Numbered from the stretch's first letter, positions 1 through 5,630 are shown. The stretch: DNA of 5,733 bases from JBDTNL01 sp039933785 (GCA_039933785.1 JBDTNL010000133.1:1-5733); one strand, 5' to 3'. Notes: generated by a model from the letters alone, not told the origin. Numbers and translations are program-made.

Positions 1-661
1 GGCCGTCGAACAGCAGGATGGTGCGATCGGCGTAGCGCGAGTAGCGCGGATCGTGGGTCACCATGCAGATGGTGGCGCCGCCCTTGTGGAGTTCCTTGAG
101 CAAATCCATCACCGCTTCGCTGTTGGTTGAGTCCAAGTTGCCGGTGGGCTCGTCGGCGAGCAGGATCGAAGGGCTGCCGACCACGGCGCGGGCGACCGCC
201 ACGCGCTGTTGCTGACCGCCGGAGAGCTGCGCCGGGTAGTGCTTGGTGCGGTGCGCCATGCCGACCCGCTCGAGGGCGTCTTGCACGCGCTTCTTCCTCT
301 CGGCCGCCGGCATGCCGCGGTAGGTGAGCGGCAACTCGACGTTCTCGTACACCGTCAGGTCGCCGATCAGGTTGAAGGCCTGGAAGATGAAACCGATCTC
401 ACGGTTGCGGATGCGCGCCCGCTCGGCCGGTCCGAGACCCGCCACGGCGTGCGAGTTGAGCGTGTACTTGCCGTCACTCGGCGAGTCGAGCAGGCCAAGG
501 ATCGACAGCAGCGTCGACTTACCGCAGCCAGAAGGCCCGGCGATCGAGACGTACTCGCCGCTTCCGATGTTGAGATGGATGCCCGACAGTGCATGGGTCT
601 CGACCTCATCGGTGAGGAAGACCTTGGTGACTCCTTCGAGCTCGATCAGTGGCTTGCTCAT
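1..661 (-). CDS. ABC transporter ATP-binding protein, MacB/LolD type (3' end outside window)
   Basis: This is the ATPase subunit of an efflux or lipoprotein-type ABC transporter. It hydrolyses ATP at the inner membrane to drive a FtsX/MacB-fold permease. 220 residues are visible, so most of the usual ~225-250-residue length is present. All nucleotide-binding motifs are intact: Walker A GPSGCGKST (residues 42-50), Q-loop Q94 in FQAFNLI, signature LSGGQQQR (146-153), Walker B ILLADEP with catalytic E171, D-loop NLDS (175-178) and switch H203. The sequence MSKPLIELEGVTKVF at the ATG is the normal N-terminus of this family, which fixes the start. The ribosome site is weak (GGGGGAA about 9 nt upstream, beside an 8-bp CCCCGGGG palindrome at 672-679). 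It lies 84 nt downstream of the adaptor gene on the same strand, as in MacA-MacB-like operons. I leave the symbol empty because MacB, LolD and other DevA-like ATPases cannot be separated here. The permease should follow beyond position 1. Confidence 0.95.
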   Translation of the reverse strand, partial: MSKPLIELEGVTKVFLTDEVETHALSGIHLNIGSGEYVSIAGPSGCGKSTLLSILGLLDSPSDGKYTLNSHAVAGLGPAERARIRNREIGFIFQAFNLIGDLTVYENVELPLTYRGMPAAERKKRVQDALERVGMAHRTKHYPAQLSGGQQQRVAVARAVVGSPSILLADEPTGNLDSTNSEAVMDLLKELHKGGATICMVTHDPRYSRYADRTILLFDG

Positions 662-745
662 GGCTTGGTTCCCCCGGGGTAGCGATTAAGGGACAGTGAT
701 TGAGTGATTAGACGTTCGAGGTATGGATTTCGTTAGTGAGTCGAC

Positions 746-1999
746 TCAGCGAACCCGAACGCGATCGAACGCGTCCCAGGCGGACATGTCGGACAGGATC
801 ACCTGGTCGCCCTCGGCGAGGCCATTGACGATTTCCACCGTATTGACCGAGCTCCGGCCGAGCTGTACGGCGGTGCGGCCGGCTTCCTTGCCATTCGCGG
901 TGAGCTTGAAAAGCCCGACCGTCGAACCACTGTTGCCGTAGGTCGGCCGGCCCACGAATAGAACGCTGTCCAGGTGCTCGAGCTCGATGGTGCCGTCGAC
1001 GTTCAAGTCGGGCCGGGCGCCGGAAGGCAGCGTGCCGAGCAGCCTCACATCCACCAGCACCGAGCCCTCGCGGGCCCCCGGGTCGATGCGCGACACCGTG
1101 CCCTCGACGATTCCGTTCCGGGTATCGATCGCCGCCTTCTGGCCGATGGTCAGATCCTTGGCCTGGGTCTCGGCGATTCTGAGCTCGGCCTTGAGCTCGC
1201 CCGGCCGCGCGACCCGCGCCAGGTTGGTACCCAGGCCAACGCGCTGGCCGACCGCGACCGGCACCTGCTGCAGCACGCCATCGATGCCGGCGCGGACGTG
1301 CAACGATTCGAGCTGGCCCCGCCGCAGTTGATAGAGCGCCCGCAGCTGATCGACGCGCGCGCCCTGCGCTCGCAATTGGGCATCGACCGCGTCGGAGCGC
1401 TTCGACAAGCGCTCCTTCTCGATGTCGTTGCGCTTGCTCAGCTGGTCGGCCCTGAGCGCCGACAGGCGCTGCGTGAGCTTGGAGACCAGGCCTTCCTTGT
1501 TGAGCTCGGTATCCGCCTCGGACTGTAGCTTCGCCTGGTTGAAGTCCGCCTCGACCGCGGCCGCCTGCGCCTGCTGGGTCAAGGTCTCGCTCACCAACTG
1601 GGCCTTCAGGTTGGCGAGGTCGGCTTCGCCGGCGCGCACCTGCGCCTCGGCCTCGATGGCCGCCTGCTCGACTTCCGGGCTGGCGAGCTCGAGAATCACC
1701 GAGTCGGCCTTCACTTGCGAGCCGGGCTGCAGGATCTGGCGTTCGACGCGGCCTTCGGTTGCGGCTGCGATCCATCGCACGTCCACGGAAACCAGGGAGC
1801 CCGGGCCGCGCACCTCGCGGGTCATCGGGCCACGGCGCACGGTATCTATATAGAGCGAGGCGCGCTCGACGGTGGGCGCGGCAGGCTTCATCCGGGCCAG
1901 ACCCAAAGTAATCAGCGCCAGGAGCACCACGCCGCCGGTCACCAACAGGATGCGGCGGCGCTTCTTCTCCTGGCTGCGGTCTTCTCGTTGAATGTCCAT
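746..1999 (-). CDS. Efflux membrane-fusion (periplasmic adaptor) protein, HlyD/MacA-like
   Basis: This 417-residue adaptor would link an inner-membrane ABC permease to an outer-membrane TolC-like channel. Seen in order: a basic cytoplasmic tail (KKRRR at 12-16), one membrane anchor (about 17-35), the first half of a lipoyl-like domain (about 75-107, with EGRV and PGSQV), and a long Ala/Gln/Glu/Leu-rich alpha-helical hairpin (about 108-232). The second lipoyl half follows (about 233-262, AGIDGVL...VAVGQRV), then beta-barrel and membrane-proximal domains to the C-terminus. No lipobox is present, so it is anchored by the helix rather than by a lipid. At the hairpin tip, the region matching the TolC-contact motif RxxxLxxxxxxS keeps L165 and S172 but has Ala161 in place of Arg. 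The ATG is fixed by GGAGGA five nt upstream. It is the first gene of the operon with the ATPase. The transported substrate cannot be read from the sequence. Confidence 0.93.
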   Translation of the reverse strand: MDIQREDRSQEKKRRRILLVTGGVVLLALITLGLARMKPAAPTVERASLYIDTVRRGPMTREVRGPGSLVSVDVRWIAAATEGRVERQILQPGSQVKADSVILELASPEVEQAAIEAEAQVRAGEADLANLKAQLVSETLTQQAQAAAVEADFNQAKLQSEADTELNKEGLVSKLTQRLSALRADQLSKRNDIEKERLSKRSDAVDAQLRAQGARVDQLRALYQLRRGQLESLHVRAGIDGVLQQVPVAVGQRVGLGTNLARVARPGELKAELRIAETQAKDLTIGQKAAIDTRNGIVEGTVSRIDPGAREGSVLVDVRLLGTLPSGARPDLNVDGTIELEHLDSVLFVGRPTYGNSGSTVGLFKLTANGKEAGRTAVQLGRSSVNTVEIVNGLAEGDQVILSDMSAWDAFDRVRVR

Positions 2000-2004
2000 C
2001 CTAG

Positions 2005-2010
2005 TCCTCC
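2005..2010 (-). promoter_or_regulatory. Shine-Dalgarno site of the adaptor gene
   Basis: GGAGGA on the minus strand, separated by five nt (CTAGG) from the ATG at 1999. It is the strongest ribosome site in the window and fixes the adaptor start. Confidence 0.85.
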
Positions 2011-2104
2011 GAATGGACTGCTACTACAACTCCTGTGCCACCCTTAGCCGACGCCGTAAAGCATTGTTCTGAAAGGGTTTCTACGGCTGCACCAACTTGC
2101 CGCG

Positions 2105-2142
2105 TGTCCGCGCCCGGGACGGTCGAATCCCACAAGCGGACA
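2105..2142. repeat. Inverted repeat, 7-bp arms
   Basis: TGTCCGC at 2105-2111 pairs perfectly with GCGGACA at 2136-2142, leaving a 24-nt loop. It lies in the divergent spacer, about 180 nt upstream of the propeller gene. A seven-base match is close to what a GC-rich spacer gives by chance, so a function is unproven. Confidence 0.3.
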
Positions 2143-2195
2143 GGGACAGCGGGCTGCGAGGCACACGGACGCTGTGCTGTGATCGTAGTGTCCAT

Positions 2196-2212
2196 CACGG
2201 TTACATAACGTG
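2196..2212. promoter_or_regulatory. Imperfect palindrome, possible operator
   Basis: CACGGTTACATAACGTG reads CACG(G)TTA-CA-TAACGTG: the arms are complementary except for one extra G. It is AT-rich in its centre, unlike its surroundings, and overlaps the best -35-like hexamer for the propeller gene. A repressor or activator site is plausible but not demonstrated. Confidence 0.22.
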
Positions 2213-2307
2213 CCATCGGCCAATAGGTTCCGTATTTCGCGGCGGGAAAGTACCCTGCGGGGCGAACGGGCGTGAGCCGCCGGGAGCGTGAAGTACGCGT
2301 CTTGACC

Positions 2308-2313
2308 AGGAGA
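2308..2313 (+). promoter_or_regulatory. Shine-Dalgarno site of the propeller gene
   Basis: AGGAGA six nt before the ATG at 2320. This decides the start in favour of 2320 over an in-frame GTG at 2272, which has no comparable site. Confidence 0.75.
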
Positions 2314-2319
2314 AACTCG

Positions 2320-4005
2320 ATGACCACACAAAACGGACCCTGGATCAGCGCGATCTGTCTCAGCCTCAGCCTCTTCCTCCTTCCAACTACCCTGCGAGCC
2401 GACATCCTGGTCGGCCTGGGCTCCTCGGACTCCGGCCTGCGGGTTTTCGCCGACGGCGACAAGGGCAATGCGGCGCCGTCGCGTCAACTCCATAGCCTCG
2501 GCGGCGGGCGTGTGTTCTCGATCGCAGCCGATCCCCTGCACGACGAGCTCGTCATGGCGGACCCGGACTTCGGTGCGATCCGCGTCTTCGATGCCTACGC
2601 CTCCGGCAGCCCGGCGGAAAAGCGGCAGATCTTCGGTCCGGCTTCCACGGTCGACGGTCCGTTCTCGGTCGCCGTCGATCCGGTGCACGACGAGTTGCTC
2701 GTTCTGGACGCCAGCAGCCCTGGATACAGAATTCTCACGTTCGCGCGGACCGCGAGCGGAGACGTGGCGCCTCTGCGCACTCTGGGCGGTCCGGCGACCA
2801 CCCTTCAGGGCGGCGCCCGAACGCTAGCCGTCGATCCGCAGCGCAACGAGATCTTCGTCGCTCAGGACGCTTCGGCCCTCACCGGCAGGGTGCTCGTCTT
2901 CTCGCGCACCGCCACCGGGAACGTGGCACCCCTGCGGACGATCGTCGGGCCAAAGACGATGCTCAACCGTCCGTTCAGCGTGATCGTCGATGCCGCCCAC
3001 GACGAGATCCTGGTGGTCGACGTTACGAACGGCATCCTCGTGTTCCCGCGTTCGGCAGGCGGCAATGTCGCACCCAAGCGCCACATCACCAGCACCGCGT
3101 TCGACATCCCTCTGACGATCGCGCTGCTCGACAGCGATGAGGTGGTGGTCGCGAACGACCACGGGACGACAGACCAGGGCGAGATTCTGGTCTTTTCGCG
3201 AACCGCCAACGGCACGGTCGCGCCAAAGCGGACGATCAGCGGCACGGCGACCCAGCTGGCCAACCCGCAAGGGCTCGCCGTAATCCACAAGCCGCTGCTC
3301 CTCAACGACAACCGTTTCGAAGTCGAGGCGACCTGGCGCACGTCGACCGCCGCCGGCGGCGGCACACCGCATGGGCTCACCACCGACACCGGAACCTTCT
3401 GGTACTTCGACGAGCAGAATCTCGAGAACGTCGTGAAGATCCTCAACGGCTGCGGCGTGAACCAGCATTTCTGGGTCTTCGCCGGCGGGCTCACCAACGT
3501 CCTCGGCTCTCTGCGCGTCACCGACCTCGTGACCGGCGCGCAGCGGATCTACGACAATCCCCAGAACACCGCATTCAAACCCATCCAGGACACCAGCGCC
3601 TTCGCCACCTGCCAACCCGGAGACTTCGAGATCGCCGAGCCGGATCTACTGGAGCGGACAACGCCCGTCTTCAGCTGCTCGGGCCTGTGTCTGAACTCCG
3701 GACGCTTCAAGGTCACCGCTTCCTGGCATGACGCGAATGGCTCCGGAACGGCGACTGGCGTCGCGGTCACATCCGACACTGGCTACCTCTGGTTCTTCAA
3801 CTCGAGCAACGTCGAGGTACTGCTCAAGGTCCTCAACGGCTGCGGCGTGAACGGCCACTACTGGGTCTTCGCCGGCGGGCTCACCAACGTGCAGGTGACG
3901 CTAACCGTGCACGATTCGCAGACCGGGCTCGACAAGGTCTACACCAACACGCTCAACCATGCGTTCCAACCGATCCAGGATGTCGGCGCCTTCGCCTGCC
4001 CGTGA
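2320..4005 (+). CDS. Secreted six-repeat beta-propeller protein with two C-terminal NGCGVN modules
   Basis: This 561-residue exported protein has no function I recognise. Residues 1-27 form a signal peptide: a hydrophobic core about 8-22 and likely cleavage after TLRA27. Its n-region carries no Lys or Arg, which is unusual. Residues 28-325 hold six propeller-like repeats of 47-53 residues. Each has a (N/D/T)-V-A-P-x-R-like turn (R55, R102, R153, R206, R254, R304; degenerate in the second) and most have a VDP-x-HDE-(I/L)-x-V-x-D strand, recalling NHL or SMP-30-type propellers. Residues 329-429 and 459-559 are two copies of one module, ungapped and about half identical. Each contains TDTG/SDTG, an aromatic (F/L)-W-(Y/F)-F strand, NGCGVN (C378, C508) and WVFAGGLTNV. 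No membrane anchor, lipobox, cell-wall anchor or catalytic motif is visible. The start follows AGGAGA; an upstream in-frame GTG (2272) would add 16 residues. A binding or surface role is an inference only. Confidence 0.88.
   Translation: MTTQNGPWISAICLSLSLFLLPTTLRADILVGLGSSDSGLRVFADGDKGNAAPSRQLHSLGGGRVFSIAADPLHDELVMADPDFGAIRVFDAYASGSPAEKRQIFGPASTVDGPFSVAVDPVHDELLVLDASSPGYRILTFARTASGDVAPLRTLGGPATTLQGGARTLAVDPQRNEIFVAQDASALTGRVLVFSRTATGNVAPLRTIVGPKTMLNRPFSVIVDAAHDEILVVDVTNGILVFPRSAGGNVAPKRHITSTAFDIPLTIALLDSDEVVVANDHGTTDQGEILVFSRTANGTVAPKRTISGTATQLANPQGLAVIHKPLLLNDNRFEVEATWRTSTAAGGGTPHGLTTDTGTFWYFDEQNLENVVKILNGCGVNQHFWVFAGGLTNVLGSLRVTDLVTGAQRIYDNPQNTAFKPIQDTSAFATCQPGDFEIAEPDLLERTTPVFSCSGLCLNSGRFKVTASWHDANGSGTATGVAVTSDTGYLWFFNSSNVEVLLKVLNGCGVNGHYWVFAGGLTNVQVTLTVHDSQTGLDKVYTNTLNHAFQPIQDVGAFACP
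3304..3606 (+). repeat. C-terminal module, copy 1 (coding)
   Basis: This stretch encodes residues 329-429 of the propeller protein. It aligns without gaps to copy 2, exactly 390 bp downstream, with about 52 of 101 residues identical. The core NGCGVN-QHF-WVFAGGLTNV lies at residues 376-394. Confidence 0.9.
3694..3996 (+). repeat. C-terminal module, copy 2 (coding)
   Basis: This stretch encodes residues 459-559. The core NGCGVN-GHY-WVFAGGLTNV lies at residues 506-524. The DNA of the core (3831-3890) differs from copy 1 (3441-3500) at only 5 of 60 bases, although the rest of the module has diverged. The preceding linker contains C453 and C457 (CSGLC), which copy 1 lacks. Confidence 0.9.
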
Positions 4006-4008
4006 TCG

Positions 4009-4872
4009 TTACTGCCCGAGCCACTCGGCGAGCGCGGGATAACGCTTCAAGAGGTCACCCGTCATCAACTGGCCGCCATTACCGCGCGGCAGCCGGAGGA
4101 GGTTCTTCGCCGCCTTGCGGCCGTCCTTGGCGAGGACAATCTCCGCGCCGCGATGGAACACCGGCTGATAGGACAGCCAGGTGTCGAAGTCGATCTCGGC
4201 CGAGAACGCCGAAACCGCTGGCGCGGCAGGCCAATGATTAGCCAGACGCGCGTAGCCGGCGGCAATCTCCGGCAGACGCTCTTCCTCGTGCACCATCACC
4301 GCCGACAGCGCGACGACATGGGCGAGAAGCTCGGCGATCCATTCCGGACCACGGATGCCGACGGTCTTCGCGGCCGCGAACCGGCCGCACTCCACCTGCA
4401 GGAACGTGTCGGCCAGCCCGACGCTCGCCGCCTCTTCAGTCGAACCGAGCAGCGGCGTGCCGCCGCCCCAGGGCAATCCGGCGCCGAGGTAGCGCTGCCA
4501 GAAGGCAACCGAATGCTCGTCGCCCCAGGCCGGCACGGCCAGACCTGCGGCAACTACTTGCGGGATGCCGTAGGGCCGGCTGACGTGGAGCGCCTGCCAA
4601 TCCTCCGGGGCGAGCACCAGGCCGTGCAAATCGAGATCGACCCCGGCCCAGCTGTGAACATCCTTGACCACCGACTCCAGGCGCTTCTGCACGTGCGCGG
4701 CGCGATCGAGCGCGCCTGGGCTGTAGAGCACCGGTGCGGTGTCGCTAGGGAGCCTAAGGAGGTCGGCCAGCACCCGACTCTCATCCCCAGGCTGGGCGGA
4801 ACGGGCGGGCGAGGTCAGGCAAAGCGCCGCGACCACGAGAGAGGGCACAAAGCGTAGGCGTCGGAAGCGCAT
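4009..4872 (-). CDS. Exported protein of unknown function, possible degenerate gluzincin
   Basis: This encodes 287 residues. Residues 1-26 are a clear signal peptide (RFRRLR, hydrophobic 8-20, PARSA26 before the mature protein). I cannot name the family. The order of features resembles exported zinc-peptidase (gluzincin) relatives: a VLYSPGAL...VQKRL strand-helix near 48-65, EDW and PYGIP (90-104), then helix TFLQVECGRFAA (156-167), then PEWIAELLAHVVAL (176-189). In an active enzyme the first helix would carry HExxH and the second a Glu zinc ligand. Here HExxH reads VECGR (160-164): the Glu is kept but both His are lost, while E181 could match the third ligand. This is a fold guess from pattern only. 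The gene is convergent with the propeller gene, stops 3 nt apart. No Shine-Dalgarno precedes the ATG; a TATACT hexamer six nt upstream suggests a leaderless mRNA. Expression of an open, well-formed frame makes a pseudogene unlikely. Confidence 0.82.
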   Translation of the reverse strand: MRFRRLRFVPSLVVAALCLTSPARSAQPGDESRVLADLLRLPSDTAPVLYSPGALDRAAHVQKRLESVVKDVHSWAGVDLDLHGLVLAPEDWQALHVSRPYGIPQVVAAGLAVPAWGDEHSVAFWQRYLGAGLPWGGGTPLLGSTEEAASVGLADTFLQVECGRFAAAKTVGIRGPEWIAELLAHVVALSAVMVHEEERLPEIAAGYARLANHWPAAPAVSAFSAEIDFDTWLSYQPVFHRGAEIVLAKDGRKAAKNLLRLPRGNGGQLMTGDLLKRYPALAEWLGQ

Positions 4873-4878
4873 GCGGGC

Positions 4879-4884
4879 AGTATA
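4879..4884 (-). promoter_or_regulatory. Candidate -10 hexamer (leaderless) for the 4872 gene
   Basis: TATACT on the minus strand (one mismatch to TATAAT), then six nt (GCCCGC), then ATG. That spacing would place the transcript start at or beside the A of ATG. No good -35 is visible. Absence of a Shine-Dalgarno supports leaderless translation. Confidence 0.45.
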
Positions 4885-4891
4885 CGAGTGA

Positions 4892-4917
4892 GTTCCCTTC
4901 GACTCCGCTCAGGGAAC
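4892..4917. repeat. Stem-loop repeat unit A
   Basis: GTTCCC (4892-4897) and GGGAAC (4912-4917) form a 6-bp stem around the 14-nt core TTCGACTCCGCTCA (4898-4911). The outer T and A of the core can add a seventh pair. Unit B carries the same core in reverse orientation. It lies between divergent genes, so it is not a terminator for either. Similar TTCGAC...GCTCA intergenic repeats are, from memory, dispersed in many bacterial genomes. Confidence 0.7.
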
Positions 4918-4929
4918 GGCAACACCGCC

Positions 4930-4955
4930 GCTGGCTGAGCGGAGTCGAAGCCAGC
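4930..4955. repeat. Stem-loop repeat unit B (inverted copy of A)
   Basis: GCTGGC (4930-4935) and GCCAGC (4950-4955) form a 6-bp stem around TGAGCGGAGTCGAA (4936-4949), the exact reverse complement of unit A's core. The stem sequence is unrelated to that of unit A but is again self-complementary, and loop and stem lengths are the same. Units are 12 bp apart. The pair looks like a palindromic REP/BIME-like element. Confidence 0.7.
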
Positions 4956-4993
4956 CCTCACAGCAGCCATATCCCCCGCCGCCCCTCCGGCCG

Positions 4994-4999
4994 TAGGAT
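4994..4999 (+). promoter_or_regulatory. Candidate -10 hexamer or Shine-Dalgarno for kynB
   Basis: TAGGAT fits the TAnnnT pattern of leaderless promoters and sits six nt (GCCTGC) before the ATG at 5006. The same bases contain AGGA (4995-4998), seven nt from the ATG, which could instead act as a ribosome site. The sequence alone does not decide between them. Confidence 0.4.
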
Positions 5000-5005
5000 G
5001 CCTGC

Positions 5006-5626
5006 ATGCTGTACGACATCTCTCCTCGAATCGACGCCGGCACGCCGGTGTGGCCCGGCGACACCGCGTTCGCCGTTCATCGTCTGACCTCGATCGCCGA
5101 CGGCGCGACGGTGAATCTGACGTCGATTACCACGACGCCGCACCTGGGTGCCCACGCCGACGCGCCGCTCCACAGCGAGCGCGACGGCGCGAGCATCGCC
5201 GACGTTGGGCTCGAGGCCTACCTCGGTCCCTGCCGGGTGATGCGCGTCCCACCGCAGCCGCTCATCGAACCCCACCATCTGAAGGGCGTCGATGTCGGCA
5301 AGCCGCCGCGCCTCCTCCTGCGCACGGAGAGCGTGCGCGGGCGCGCGGACTTTCCCCGTCACTTCTCCGCCCTCTCCCCGGCGCTCGCCGCTCTGTTCGT
5401 CGAACGCGGCGTCCTGCTGGTCGGCATCGACACCCCTTCGGTCGATCCCTTCGACAGCAAGACCCTCGAGGTCCATCACACGCTCTTTCGCCATGGCGTC
5501 GCCAACCTCGAGGGCTTGAATCTCGAGGGCGTTCCGGAGGGCGTCTACGAATTGATCGCGCTGCCGCTGAAGCTCGCCGGCGCTTGCGCCTCGCCGGTGC
5601 GGGCTATCCTGCGCACGCTGGAGTAG
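5006..5626 (+). CDS. kynB: Kynurenine formamidase (cyclase family)
   Basis: KynB hydrolyses N-formyl-L-kynurenine to L-kynurenine and formate, the second step of tryptophan breakdown by the kynurenine pathway, in the cytoplasm with divalent metal. The 206 residues match the family's usual ~205-215. Diagnostic parts: N-terminal YDIS and TPVWPGD (13-19), the metal motif PHLGAHADAPLH (45-56) giving H46, H50, D52 and H56, YLGPCRV (72-78), GIDTPSVDP (140-148), the second metal region with H157/H158 and E169 in NLEGL, and YELIALPLKL (181-190) with the ASPVRA end. All expected metal and catalytic positions are present. The wider cyclase family includes other hydrolases, but the WPGD, SVDP and LPLKL set is typical of KynB. 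There is no signal peptide. A transporter gene follows after 4 nt, suggesting one transcript for uptake or export of a pathway metabolite. Neither tryptophan dioxygenase nor kynureninase is in the window. Confidence 0.92.
   Translation: MLYDISPRIDAGTPVWPGDTAFAVHRLTSIADGATVNLTSITTTPHLGAHADAPLHSERDGASIADVGLEAYLGPCRVMRVPPQPLIEPHHLKGVDVGKPPRLLLRTESVRGRADFPRHFSALSPALAALFVERGVLLVGIDTPSVDPFDSKTLEVHHTLFRHGVANLEGLNLEGVPEGVYELIALPLKLAGACASPVRAILRTLE
5620..5623 (+). promoter_or_regulatory. Shine-Dalgarno of the transporter, inside the end of kynB
   Basis: GGAG overlaps the last codons of kynB and lies seven nt before the GTG at 5631; the kynB stop TAG (5624-5626) falls between them. This arrangement favours translational coupling of the two genes. 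Confidence 0.55.
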
Positions 5627-5630
5627 TCAG

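Larger units (their letters stand above)
2000..2319. other. Divergent intergenic spacer with no gene
   Basis: This 320-bp spacer separates the minus-strand efflux operon from the plus-strand propeller gene, so promoters for both should lie here. I find no convincing coding sequence; the open frames crossing it start or end inside the neighbouring genes and have unstructured Arg-rich translations. The only structure is a set of short dyads: GCCGTA/TACGGC (2053-2058 and 2082-2087), TGTCCGC/GCGGACA (2105-2111 and 2136-2142), and an imperfect palindrome at 2196-2212. A weak plus-strand promoter candidate is GTTACA (2200-2205) with TAGGTT (2224-2229), an 18-nt spacing and poor -10 agreement. No clear minus-strand promoter could be picked by eye. 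Confidence 0.6.

Noticed and set aside
682..709. Repeated GATT motifs (GCGATTA, GTGATT, GTGATT) between adaptor and ATPase genes
   Set aside because: The copies are only 6-7 nt, irregularly spaced and few; this is compatible with chance and not a defined tandem repeat.
974..1528. Plus-strand open frame antisense to the adaptor
   Set aside because: The opposite strand encodes an unmistakable membrane-fusion protein. This frame has no ribosome site or domain pattern and mirrors the adaptor's codon structure.
2114..2132. GGTCGAATCCC, similar to a tRNA T-arm (possible tRNA fragment or att site)
   Set aside because: The T-stem cannot form five pairs, and no acceptor stem, anticodon arm or CCA end is found on either side. 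There is no integrase or second copy in the window.
2178..2199. TGTGA...TCAC dyad resembling a CRP/FNR site
   Set aside because: The half-sites are 12 nt apart rather than the 6 nt needed by CRP, and the right half ends in G rather than A.
2272..2319. In-frame GTG at 2272 as the propeller gene start
   Set aside because: It has no clear ribosome site, whereas AGGAGA is ideally placed before the ATG at 2320, directly ahead of the signal peptide. It is kept as an open question in the findings.
2044..2688. Minus-strand open frame crossing the divergent spacer into the propeller gene
   Set aside because: More than half lies antisense to the propeller gene, and the translation is low-complexity and Arg-rich without family resemblance.
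4013..4034. Small hairpin CCGAG-CCA-CTCGG just past the propeller stop, as a terminator
   Set aside because: It has a five-bp stem inside the coding end of the opposite gene and no T-run on either side, so an intrinsic terminator cannot be supported.
4153..4857. Long plus-strand open frame opposite the exported-protein gene
   Set aside because: It is antisense to a gene with a signal peptide and coherent helices. Its translation is Arg/Gly/His-rich without recognisable motifs, as expected of a GC-rich shadow frame.
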